Source: Dokdonella_A sp051958935
Lineage (GTDB): Bacteria > Pseudomonadota > Gammaproteobacteria > Xanthomonadales > Rhodanobacteraceae
NCBI RefSeq assembly: GCF_051958935.1
Contig: NZ_JBQCFP010000099.1
Coordinates: forward strand, 1 to 64,000
DNA length: 64,000 nucleotides
Direction: 5' to 3'
Position numbers and translations under genes: made by a program. The notes beneath the pieces are model-generated. The model was not told the origin of the DNA, ran no database searches, and saw nothing but the letters and a program-made list of their open reading frames with translations. This document shows positions 17,261 through 28,875 of the stretch, piece after piece; position 1 is the first letter of the stretch, and each line of letters starts with the position of its first letter.

Positions 17261-18159
17261 CGCGGTTCCTCCATCTCGCGGCGGGCCGCGGCTTCGTCGT
17301 CCTCGTCGACCTCGTTCGGGCCGATGCCGATGTAGTGGAGGAAACCGGCGAACGCGGTCGCCGCGATCGCGAACAGCGCAAGCGGCTTGCTCATGCCCTT
17401 CCAGAGGCCGACCATAGCGCTGATCTTCGGCTCGGCCGGCAGGTTTGCGTAGAGCTGCGGCTGGTCGGCGTGGTGCAGCACGTACATCACGTGCGTGCCG
17501 CCGACGCCGGCCGGGTCGTAGAGACCGGCCTGTTCGAAGCCCCGCGAGCGGAGATCCTCGATGCGCTCCGCGGCGTGCTGCTTCATGTCGTCCTTGGTGC
17601 CGAACACGATCGCGCCGGTCGGGCACGTCTTCACGCACGCAGGCTCGAGCCCCACCGCGACGCGATCCGAGCAGAGCGTGCACTTGTACGCCTTGCCATC
17701 GCGTTTGGAAATGCGCGGGACATCGAACGGGCAGCCGGTGACGCAGTAGCCGCAGCCGATGCAGTTCTCCTCGTGGAAATCGACGATGCCGTTCGCGTAC
17801 TGCACGATCGCGCCGGGCGCGGGGCACGCCTTGAGACAGCCGGGGTCGGCGCAGTGCATGCAGCCGTCCTTGCGGATCAGCCATTCGAGATCGCCGCCGG
17901 CCGTTTCATGCTCGGTGAAGCGCATCAGCGTCCAGCTGTGCTCGCTGAGGTCGGCCGGATTGTCATAGTGGCCGGTGCACGTGCCGATCTCGTCGCGCAG
18001 GTCGTTCCATTCCATGCATGCGACCTGGCACGCCTTGCAGCCGATGCACTTGGTCACGTCGATGAGCTTGGCCACCTCGCCCGTGTGTGCTTCGCGCACC
18101 TGCGGCGACGGCGTGGTGGTGGCCGAGCGGCGCACGATGTCCAGCGATTGCAGTGCCAT
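17257..18159 (-). CDS. fdnH: Formate dehydrogenase beta subunit (iron-sulfur)
   Basis: A 300-residue protein. Four Cys clusters typical of FdnH/FdoH are present: CIGCKACQVACMEW, CMHCADPGCLKACPAPGA, CIGCGYCVTGCPFDVP and CTLCSDRV...CVKTCPTGAI, holding four 4Fe-4S centres. A C-terminal membrane helix (PLALFAIAATAFAGFLHYIG) anchors it next to the gamma subunit. It passes electrons from the catalytic subunit to cytochrome b. The gene starts 10 nt after the alpha-subunit stop. Confidence 0.95.
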   Translation of the reverse strand: MALQSLDIVRRSATTTPSPQVREAHTGEVAKLIDVTKCIGCKACQVACMEWNDLRDEIGTCTGHYDNPADLSEHSWTLMRFTEHETAGGDLEWLIRKDGCMHCADPGCLKACPAPGAIVQYANGIVDFHEENCIGCGYCVTGCPFDVPRISKRDGKAYKCTLCSDRVAVGLEPACVKTCPTGAIVFGTKDDMKQHAAERIEDLRSRGFEQAGLYDPAGVGGTHVMYVLHHADQPQLYANLPAEPKISAMVGLWKGMSKPLALFAIAATAFAGFLHYIGIGPNEVDEDDEAAARREMEEPR

Positions 18160-18169
18160 GGCGGGCTCC

Positions 18170-21100
18170 TCAAGCCTTCTCGACCTTAACCAGGAACGAC
18201 TTGAACTCGGGCGTCTGCGAATTGCCGTCGCCGACCACCGGGGTCAGCGTGTTGGCGAGGAAGCCCGCCTTGGCGACGCCCGTGAAGCCCCAGTGGATCG
18301 GGATGCCCACCGTGTGCACGGTGCGGCCGTCGACGGTGAGCGCCTTGATGCGCTTGGTCACCATCGCGACCGCGACGATGTGTCCGCGGTTCGAGCTCAC
18401 CTTCACGCGCGTGCCATTGCCGATGCCGAGTTCGTTGGCGAGCGCCTCGCCGATCTCGACGAACTGCTCCGGCTGGAGGATCGCGTTGAGGCGCACGTGC
18501 TTGGTCCAGTAGTGGAAATGCTCGGTGAGGCGATAGGTGGTCGCGACGTGCGGGAACTGCTCGGCCTTGCCGAACGCCTCGCGGTCGTCCTTGAACACGC
18601 GCGCGGCCGGGTTGCTGATTGCCCGTGGCTGGTCGGGGTTGAGCAGGTTCCTGCCGAGCGGTGTCTCGAAGGGCTCGTAGTGCTCGGGGAACGGCCCCTC
18701 GGCCATCGCGCCGCGCGCGAAGAAGCGCGCGACGCCCTCGGGGTTCATGATGAACGGGCCCATACCGCCGGCCGGGTCCTCGTCCGCCTTGAAGTCGGGG
18801 ACGTCCGCCCCTCCCCACGCCGCACCCTTCCACGCGACGAGCGTGCGCTCCGGGTTGAAGGGTTTGCCCGCCGGATCGCACGACGCACGGTTGTAGAGGA
18901 CGCGCCGGTTCGCCGGCCACGACCACGCCCAATTGATGGTCTGGCCGATGCCGGTCGGGTCGGAACTGTCGCGGCGGGCCATGAGGTTGCCGGTCGGCCC
19001 CCACGCGCCACAGAAGATCCAGCAGCCGCTCGACGTGCTGCCGTCGTCGCGCAGCTCGCCGAAGCCGGCGAGCTGTTCGCCGGCCTTGCGCACGATCTTC
19101 GTCGGGTCCTTCGGATCGGCGAGATCCTTGAGTGCGCTGCCCGAATACTCGCGCGCGAGTTCCTCCGGTGCCGGGCTGTCGGCACGCGCGTACTTCCAGG
19201 CGAGATTGACGATCGGGTCGGGGAAGGCACCGCCTTCTTCGCGATATGCCTTGCGCAGGCGCGTGAACAGGCCGGCCATGATCTCGAGGTCGCTGCGCGC
19301 CTCGCCAGGCGGATTGGCGCCCTTCCAGTGCCACTGAAGCCAGCGCGAGGAGTTGGTCAGCGAGCCGTCTTCTTCGGCGAAGCACGTGGTCGGCAGGCGG
19401 AACACCTCGGTCTGGATCTTCGACGGATCGACGTCGTTGTGCATGCCGGCATTGCGCCAGAACTCGGACGTCTCCGTCGCGAGCGGATCCATGACGACGA
19501 GGAATTTCAGCTGCGCCAGGCTCGCATCCATCTTCGCCTTGTTCGGCGCGGCGGCGAGCGGATTGAAGCCCTGGCAGATGTAGCCGTTGACCTTGCCCTG
19601 GCTCATGAGCTCGAACGTCTGCAGCATGTCGTACGGCTTGTCGAGCTTGGGCAGGTAGTCGTAGCCCCAGTGGTTCTCCGCGGTCGCCGCGTCGCCCCAC
19701 CATGCCTTCATGAAGCTCACGAAGAACTTGCCGTAGTTCTGCCAGTAGCTGAGCTGGTTCGGCCGCAGCGGTTTCTGCGCTCGCGCGGCGAGGTACGCGT
19801 CGTAGTCCTGCTCGGCCTCGTTCGGCAAGGTCATGTAGCCGGTCAGGAGGTTCGACATCAGGCCGAGGTCGGTCAGGCCCTGGATGTTGGAATGGCCGCG
19901 CAGCGCGTTCATGCCGCCGCCGGCGACGCCGATGTTGCCGAGCAGCAGCTGCACCATCGCACCGGTGCGGATCATCTGCGAACCGATCGAGTGCTGCGTC
20001 CAGCCGAGCGCGTACATGATGGTCATCGCGCGCGTCGGCGTCGCGGTCGAGGCGATCATCTCCCAGATCCGCAGCACCTTGTCCTTCGGCGTGCCGCACA
20101 CCCGCTCGACCATCTCCGGCGTGTAGCGCGCGTAATGCTGCTTGAGCAGCGAATAGACGCAGCGCGGGTCGGAGAGGGTCGGATCGGTGCGTACGTAGCC
20201 GTCGTCACCCAGTTCGTAATCCCAGCTCGACTTGTCGTACTTGCGCTTCTCCGCGTCGTAGCCCGAGTACAGGCCCTGTTCGAACGCGAACGCATCCTTC
20301 ACGATGAAGGAGAGGTCGGTGTAGTTGACGACGTACTCGCGCTGGATCTTGTCGTTGGCGAGCAGGTAGGCGATGAGCCCGCCGAGGAACACGATGTCCG
20401 TGCCCGGCCGGATCGGCGCATAGACGTCCGCCACCGACGCCGAGCGCGTGAAGCGCGGGTCGACGACGATGAGCTTCGCCTTGTTGTGTGCCTTCGCTTC
20501 GGTGACCCACTTGAATCCGCACGGGTGCGCCTCGGCGGCGTTGCCACCCATGATGAGGACGAGGTCGGCATTCTTGATGTCGACCCAGTGATTCGTCATC
20601 GCACCTCGGCCGAACGTCGGGGCAAGACCTGCCACCGTCGGGCCGTGTCAGACACGCGCCTGGTTGTCGAATGCGAGGAGTCCGAGCGAGCGCGCGACCT
20701 TGTGCGTGAGGTAACCGACTTCGTTGCTGCTCGCCGACGCGGCGAGCATGCCGGTGGTGAGCCAGCGGTTCACGGTCTGCCCTTGCGCGTTCTTCGCGAC
20801 GAAGTTCGCGTCGCGATCCTGTTTCATGAGTTTGGCGATGCGGTCGAGCGCATCGTCCCAGCTGATGCGCTGCCATGTGTCGGAACCCGGAGCGCGGTAC
20901 TCGGGGTATTTGAGGCGGCTCTCGCTGTGGATGAAGTCGATCAGCGCGGCGCCCTTCGGACACAGCGTGCCGCGGTTGACCGGGTGATCGGGGTCGCCCT
21001 CGATGTGGAATATCGACGCCTGCGCGTTCTTCGCGCGGTCGCCGAGCCCGTACATGAGGACGCCGCAGGCGACCGAACAGTAGGGACACGTATTGCGCGT

Positions 21101-21238
21101 CTCGGTCGCGCGGGCGAGCTTGAACTCGCGCACTTCGGCCAATGCGGGCCCTGGCGAGAAGCCGAGCAGGCCGAGACTGGAACCCACCAGCGTCGCGCCG
21201 GTGACCTTCAGAAACTGACGCCGGGTCAGATCCGTCAT
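18170..21238 (-). CDS. fdnG: Formate dehydrogenase alpha subunit, selenocysteine-containing
   Basis: One gene of 1022 residues read through an in-frame TGA at 20648-20650 (Sec197). The residues around it, NQARV-U-HGPTVAGLAPTFGRG, match the Sec site of E. coli FdnG/FdoG. The start at 21238 has GGGAGCC upstream and a Tat signal (TRRQFLKVTGA). CPYCSVACG...CPKGA binds a 4Fe-4S cluster. GRGAMTNHW, MGGNAAEAHPCGF and later segments bind the bis-MGD molybdenum or tungsten cofactor. It oxidises formate to CO2 outside the cytoplasmic membrane. Annotation that stops at TGA would split it into a 217-codon and a roughly 821-codon piece. Confidence 0.96.
20619..20650 (-). promoter_or_regulatory. UGA selenocysteine codon with bacterial SECIS hairpin
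   Basis: On the minus strand the TGA (20650-20648) is followed 11 nt later by GGTGGCA-GGTCT-TGCCCC (20636-20619). This folds into a 6-bp stem with a bulged U and the loop GGUCU. Bulged U and loop G/U residues are the contacts SelB uses in E. coli fdhF/fdnG. Distance and loop fit the known bacterial SECIS pattern. Confidence 0.92.
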
Positions 21239-21352
21239 CGCAGGCTCCCACACGGGTTGCAGGACCGCCCGAGTGTATGCCTGCGCGGCACCGGCCGCCA
21301 TACGACCTTCGGGGATCTGCTCCGAGCGTTGCCTCGCCCGGGAAAGCCGGGG

Positions 21353-21510
21353 TAGCAGGATGTTGAAAAAGGCGCTATCCAGCGCTTTTTCAACTCAGCG
21401 AGTCCGGCGCATGTCCGGACTCGCTTCCGCGATTCAACGACGCGCGTCGTCGACTCGCGAGCGATCCATCCCTGGATCGCGTCGGCAGGCTGTTTTTCAA
21501 CAGCCTGCTA
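21353..21510. mobile_element. 158-bp MITE-like element with 18-bp terminal inverted repeats
   Basis: TAGCAGGaTGTTGAAAAA at 21353-21370 is mirrored by TTTTTCAACAgCCTGCTA at 21493-21510, with one mismatch. Inside are several further dyads: a hairpin at 21362-21394, a 10-bp stem at 21398-21424 (GCGAGTCCGG/CCGGACTCGC), a 14-nt perfect palindrome at 21437-21450, an 8-bp stem at 21461-21480, and a 10-bp stem at 21485-21508 overlapping the right end. It carries no ORF. The right end provides the TAG stop codon of rlmB. No second copy is seen in the window, so mobility is inferred from structure only. Confidence 0.65.
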
Positions 21511-22254
21511 GCCCCGGGCGGAACGCTGGCGCAGCGCCTCGAACAACACGATGCCGGTCGCGACCGATACGTTGAGGCTCTCGATGTCGCCCCGCATCGG
21601 TATCTTCGCGACGAAGTCGCAGTTTTCGCGTGTGAGGCGGCGCATCCCCTCCCCTTCGCTGCCGAGCACGAGCGCGATCGGCCCGTCGAGGTCGACCGCG
21701 TACACCGACTGTTCGGTGTCGCCGGCGAGGCCGACCAGCCAGACGCCGGCGTCCTTGAGTGCCTTGAGCGCGCGCGCGAGGTTGGTCGCGGCGACGATCG
21801 GCACGCGGTGGGCCGCGCCGGCCGACGCGCGGCGCACGGTCGGCGTCACGCCGACCGCGCGATCCTTCGGCACGAGCACCGCGGTCGCGCCGGCCGCCTC
21901 GGCGCTGCGCAGGCACGCGCCGAAGTTGTGCGGGTCGGTGACGCCGTCGAGGACGAGGAACAGCGCATCGCGCCCGGCCTTCTCGGCCAGGCCCGGCAAG
22001 GCCGAATCGGCGAGCGGCGCCGGTGCGTCGTAGCGCGCGACGACGCCCTGGTGGCGCGCGCCACCGGGCATGCGATCGAGCGCGGCGCGATCGCGCGCGT
22101 GCGGCTTGACTCCCAGCTCGCGCGCACGCTCGCCGAGCTCCTTCACGCGCGCGTTGTGGCTGCCGCTCTCGATGTACAGCTCGACGAGATGGTCGACGTC
22201 GTGGTTCAACGCGGCCTCGACCGCGTGGATGCCGATCAGGAGTTCGTGGCTCAT
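21508..22254 (-). CDS. rlmB: 23S rRNA (guanosine-2'-O-)-methyltransferase RlmB
   Basis: A 248-residue SPOUT methyltransferase. The N-terminal RNA-binding part starts MSHELLIGIHAVEAALN. The catalytic knot motifs are LDGVTDPHNFGACLRSA, LVLGSEGEGMRRLT and IPMRGDIESLNVSVATGI. It methylates G2251 of 23S rRNA in E. coli. The ATG at 22254 is chosen by family N-terminus. It lies downstream of rnr on the same strand, as in many proteobacteria. Its stop codon is part of the adjoining inverted-repeat element. Confidence 0.94.
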   Translation of the reverse strand: MSHELLIGIHAVEAALNHDVDHLVELYIESGSHNARVKELGERARELGVKPHARDRAALDRMPGGARHQGVVARYDAPAPLADSALPGLAEKAGRDALFLVLDGVTDPHNFGACLRSAEAAGATAVLVPKDRAVGVTPTVRRASAGAAHRVPIVAATNLARALKALKDAGVWLVGLAGDTEQSVYAVDLDGPIALVLGSEGEGMRRLTRENCDFVAKIPMRGDIESLNVSVATGIVLFEALRQRSARG

Positions 22255-22492
22255 CGAGGGTTGGGGGGTGGGATGGGGTTGCGAAGCGTAACGCTGGTGG
22301 CGGGGTTTGTGGGTACGGCGCGAGGGCTGAGGGCAGAAGAGATCGCGGCTTCCGCCCCACAGAAGCGGCGCCCATCTCGTCCGTCCACCCCGAGGCCTTG
22401 AGCCGCCCTGCCCCCGACCCACACGAATGGGCTTTGTGGGAGCGGCGGCGATGCTTTCCGGCCCCCAGCTGGGCCCTCAACCCTCGAGCGCG

Positions 22493-24871
22493 CTAGCGCA
22501 CGAGCCGGAAATCGATCTTCCGGTCCTCGAGGCTCGCACGCAGCACCTGCACGCGCACCTCGTCGCCGAGGCGGAAGCGCAGGCCGCGCCGTTCGCCGGT
22601 GAGCAGGCGTCGCGTCGCATCGAAGTGGTAGTAGTCGTTCGGCAGCTGCGTGATGTGCACGAGGCCGTTGATCTTCGACTCGGTCAGTTCGACGAACAGG
22701 CCGAACGAGGCGACGCCGGAGACGATGCCGGCGAACTCGCTGCCGACGTGCTTCTCCATCCAGGCGCACTTGTAGCGTTCGTCGACGTCGCGTTCGGCCT
22801 CGTCGGCGCGCCGCTCGTTCTGCGAGCAATGCACGCACAGGCTCGCCATCGTGCTCGGGCTGTACTCGTAGGCGGCCGGCTTGCCGCCTGAAAGCGCATA
22901 CCGAATCGCGCGGTGCACGAGCAGGTCCGGGTAACGGCGGATCGGTGAGGTGAAGTGCGTGTACGAGTCGAGGCCGAGGCCGAAATGGCCCGGGTCGTCG
23001 GGCTGATAGACGGCGAGGCTCTGCGAGCGCAGCAGCACCGATTCGATCAGGCTCGCGTCGGGCCTCTTGCGCACCTTCTTCAGCAACGCCGAGAAATCGC
23101 CCGGGGTTACCTGTTCGATCGGCGGCAGGGTCAGCTTGAACTCGCGCAGGAACTCGAGCAGGTCGTCGTACTTGGACGCCGGCGGCGGCGCATGCACGCG
23201 GTACGGGGTCGGGATGCGGCGCTTCTGCAGGTACTTCGCCGCTTCGACGTTGGCGGCGATCATGCACTCCTCGATGAGCTTGTGCGCGTCGTTGCGCTCG
23301 TACGCACCGAGCTGCACGACCTCGCCGCCCGCGCCGAGGCGGAATGCGACTTCGTTGCTCTCGAAGTCGATCGCGCCGCGCCGCTGGCGCGCCTTCGCGA
23401 ACAGCTTGTAGAGCTGGTGCAGGTGCCTGAGCTGGGGCATCACGTCGGCGAGTTCGGCGCGCGCATCGCCGTCCTTGAGGCCGATCGCGCGCCAGACCTT
23501 GTCATAGGTGAGGCGCGCATGCGAACGCATCACGGCAGGATAGAACTTCGAGCGCTCGACTTCGCCCTCGTGGTCGACCTGCATCTCGCAGACCATGCAC
23601 AGGCGCTCGACCTTCGGGTTGAGCGAACAGATGCCGTTCGACAGCGTCTCCGGCAGCATCGGCACGACGAAGCCCGGGAAATACACCGAGGTCGCGCGGT
23701 TGTACGCCTCGTCGTCGAGCGGCGTGCCCGGCCGCACGTAATGCGAAACGTCGGCGATCGCGACGACCAGGCGAAAGCCGCGTTCGTTCGGTTCGGCGTA
23801 CACCGCGTCGTCGAAATCCTTGGCATCCTCGCCGTCGATCGTGACCAGTGGCGTGTCGCGCAGGTCGACGCGCCCCTTGCGCTCGGCCGACGACACCTCC
23901 GGTTCGACCTGCGCGGCGTCGCGCAGCACCGCGGCCGGCCATTCGTGCGGCAGGTCGTGGCTCGCGATCGCCATCTCGACCACGAGCGAGGGCGTCAGGC
24001 GCTCGCCGAGGACGGTCAGGATGCGTCCCATCGGGCCGCGCTGCACGGTCGGCTGGTCGGTGATCTCGACGACGACGATCTGGCCCGAACGCGCGCCGCG
24101 GTCCTTGCCCGGCGTGATCAGCACGTCCTGGTGCAGGCGCCGGTCGTCGGGCGTGACGAGCACGAGGCCGTTCTCCTCGATCACGCGCCCGACCAGGCGC
24201 GGCGAGCGACGCTCGAGTACTTCGACGATCGCGCCCTGGCTGCGTCCGCGCCGGTCGACGCCGACCACGCTCGCGAGCACGCGATCGCCGTGCAGCACCT
24301 TGCGCATCTCGGCCGGCGACAGGTACAGGTCTTCGCCGCCTTCGTCGGGTCGCAGGAAGCCGAAACCTTCCGCGTTGGCGATCACGTTGCCGCGGATGAG
24401 GTCGAGCTTGGTCGCGACGCCGTAGCCGCCGCGCCGGTTCTGGATCAACTGACCGTCGCGCAGCATCGCGGCGAGGCGGCGCGTGAGCGCATCGAGGTCC
24501 TGCGCCGCGGACAACTGCAGCGCGCGCGCGATCGCCTCGATCGTCATGAGTTCGCCGCGCTGCTCGAGCAGGGCGAGGATCGCCTCGCGGCTCGGAATCG
24601 GCCGCTCGTAGCGGCTCGCTTCGCGCTCGGCGTGCGGGTCGTGCACCGCGGGCTGGGCGCCCTTGCGCGGCGGCAGCGGCGGCAGGCGTTCGGGCATGAA
24701 TTTCGGCAGCGGCCGCTTGCCGGGGCCGCGCGCTTCGCCGCGCCCGGCGCTGGCGGCGGCCTTGGCCGGGCCGCGCGCGGGTTTCGTCTTGCCCTGTCCG
24801 GCGCGCTTGCCGGGGCCGCGCGGGTTGCGCGCGTCAGGCGTGCGTGAATCCGTCGTTCTTCTTCTTTTCAA
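22493..24871 (-). CDS. rnr: Ribonuclease R
   Basis: A 792-residue 3'-5' exoribonuclease that degrades structured RNA. Order: basic Gly/Pro/Lys-rich N-terminal tail, winged helix (about 105-170), cold-shock domains, RNB catalytic domain with TIDGEDAKDFDDAVYAE (metal-binding Asps) and HFTSPIRRYPDLLVHRAI, then an S1 domain (GSEFAGIVSGVASFGLFVEL). No ATG is available near the start. A TTG at 24871, 6 nt after AGGGA, is the best start and gives LKRRRTTDSRTP. The usual C-terminal Lys-rich tail is absent and the basic tail is N-terminal instead. Confidence 0.93.
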   Translation of the reverse strand: MKRRRTTDSRTPDARNPRGPGKRAGQGKTKPARGPAKAAASAGRGEARGPGKRPLPKFMPERLPPLPPRKGAQPAVHDPHAEREASRYERPIPSREAILALLEQRGELMTIEAIARALQLSAAQDLDALTRRLAAMLRDGQLIQNRRGGYGVATKLDLIRGNVIANAEGFGFLRPDEGGEDLYLSPAEMRKVLHGDRVLASVVGVDRRGRSQGAIVEVLERRSPRLVGRVIEENGLVLVTPDDRRLHQDVLITPGKDRGARSGQIVVVEITDQPTVQRGPMGRILTVLGERLTPSLVVEMAIASHDLPHEWPAAVLRDAAQVEPEVSSAERKGRVDLRDTPLVTIDGEDAKDFDDAVYAEPNERGFRLVVAIADVSHYVRPGTPLDDEAYNRATSVYFPGFVVPMLPETLSNGICSLNPKVERLCMVCEMQVDHEGEVERSKFYPAVMRSHARLTYDKVWRAIGLKDGDARAELADVMPQLRHLHQLYKLFAKARQRRGAIDFESNEVAFRLGAGGEVVQLGAYERNDAHKLIEECMIAANVEAAKYLQKRRIPTPYRVHAPPPASKYDDLLEFLREFKLTLPPIEQVTPGDFSALLKKVRKRPDASLIESVLLRSQSLAVYQPDDPGHFGLGLDSYTHFTSPIRRYPDLLVHRAIRYALSGGKPAAYEYSPSTMASLCVHCSQNERRADEAERDVDERYKCAWMEKHVGSEFAGIVSGVASFGLFVELTESKINGLVHITQLPNDYYHFDATRRLLTGERRGLRFRLGDEVRVQVLRASLEDRKIDFRLVR

Positions 24872-25028
24872 TGTGATTCCCTTTGGTTCGATGGCAGCGT
24901 CGCCGAGCGGATGCGCGATTGCAAGCCGCGACCGGCCTGCCCGTGGATCCTGTGCGCGCAACGGAGCGGTCAGCCCCCGCGCTGTCGTCGGCGGCTTTGC
25001 GGTGCGCCGGCGGCGCCGCCTTCCCGCG

Positions 25029-25057
25029 TTGACAGCCCGCGGGCCGGCCAGTATCGT
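25029..25057 (+). promoter_or_regulatory. Sigma-70 promoter for tRNA-Leu
   Basis: TTGACA at 25029-25034, a 17-bp GC-rich spacer, then TATCGT at 25052-25057. The predicted start of transcription is about 27 nt ahead of the tRNA. The consensus -35 and exact spacing make this the clearest housekeeping promoter in the window. Confidence 0.7.
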
Positions 25058-25090
25058 TCGCGCCCCCGGTCAGGTCCGCCTGCCCGGCGG

Positions 25091-25175
<85 letters not shown>

Positions 25176-25220
25176 ACACATGATTGCAGGACGTGCCACA
25201 AAGTCCCTTAATCCTTCTGA

Positions 25221-25246
25221 AACCCGCCGATCTGGCGGGTTTTTTG
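25221..25246 (+). terminator. Rho-independent terminator after tRNA-Leu
   Basis: AACCCGCC, a five-base loop, GGCGGGTT and a run of T. The hairpin begins 46 nt after the tRNA CCA end and fits a terminator for that transcript. Confidence 0.85.
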
Positions 25247-25642
25247 TTGTTGGTCATGCCAACGGGTGCCAGTCGGTGCCAGCCAAGCCAGGGCGCTTCG
25301 GGTACACGTTTGGGTACAACTTTGGCGGGAGTGCCGGGACGGGACGACGGGGTTGGTCCCACTGTGCACCTAAACCCCTGCGGACCCGCTACCCGCAGGC
25401 GCTTTCCCCAAGCGCCTGCTCGTCGTCGAGCGATCCGATCGACGCGTCGCGCCGAACGGCCAATGGCTCATGCGCTTGCCGCGTTCCGGCGCGCGCATCC
25501 ACTGCGCACTGCGATCGCGCGGCGCCGGCACACCCCTGCCTCCAGTGCTCCGGCGTCATCGCCCACCCGCGCGGAGACCCGCGGACGACCTGACCACCAC
25601 GCCCCGGCCCGCGTCGGCACGCCTTTGTCGGCGGGGAACCGC
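25247..25642. other. Gene-free stretch between tRNA-Leu and glycine riboswitch
   Basis: No coding region can be supported here. Two pairs of short direct repeats lie just after the tRNA terminator: GGTGCCAG at 25265-25272 and 25275-25282, and GGGTACAC/GGGTACAA at 25300-25307 and 25312-25319. Their place next to a tRNA 3' end could mark an old integration site, but no integrase remains. The remainder shows no structure that I recognise. Confidence 0.45.
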
Positions 25643-25656
25643 TATACTTCGCGCGT

Positions 25657-25858
25657 CCACGGTTCGCGGTGGGAGAAGCGGCGCCTGGCGCCGCTGCCGA
25701 AGGCGCAACGCCCGTAATCGCTCAGGCCCTGTACCACCGCGCACGGACACTCTGGAGAGACCGGCCTTCCCCGTCGGAAGGAGCCGGCGCCGAAGGGGCA
25801 CGAAGCCGCCGCCCGCGAAGGCCGGTTTCCAAACTCTCAGGCAAAAGGACAGAGGGGC
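25657..25858 (+). promoter_or_regulatory. Tandem glycine riboswitch (two aptamers)
   Basis: Aptamer 1 runs from about 25657 to 25761 (GGTTCGCGGTGGGAGA, CTGCCGAAGGCGCAA, then GGACACTCTGGAGAGACC). Aptamer 2 runs from about 25762 to 25858 (CCGTCGGAAGGAGCC, GCCGAAGGGGCA, then AAACTCTCAGGCAAAAGGAC and AGAGGGGC). These are the conserved cores of the gcvT-type glycine RNA, and two copies joined by a short linker are the usual cooperative form. A possible -10 (TATACT) lies at 25643-25648. The target is gcvP alone. Confidence 0.93.
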
Positions 25859-25903
25859 GCCCGGCGTGCGGCCTCGCACGCGCCACAGCGGACCCCTTTT
25901 GCC

Positions 25904-28816
<2,913 letters not shown>

Positions 28817-28836
28817 GTTCCCTCCGGCAGTGGCGA

Positions 28837-28870
28837 CGAAGGCCCCGCACACGCGGGGCCTTCGTTCTTC
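28837..28870 (+). terminator. Terminator between gcvP and the convergent hydrolase gene
   Basis: CGAAGGCCCCGC (28837-28848) pairs perfectly with GCGGGGCCTTCG (28853-28864) around a four-base loop, followed by TTCTTCC. A 12-bp stem between two convergent genes probably ends transcription from both sides, better on the plus strand. Confidence 0.8.
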
Positions 28871-28875
28871 CACCG

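Noticed and set aside
20648..21301. A separate 217-codon protein ending at the TGA
   Set aside because: The next frame continues the same protein, and the UGA with SECIS marks Sec insertion, so both pieces are one gene.
17975..21355. An 1126-codon plus-strand frame opposite fdnG
   Set aside because: Shadow of the formate dehydrogenase gene; no recognisable domain or ribosome site.
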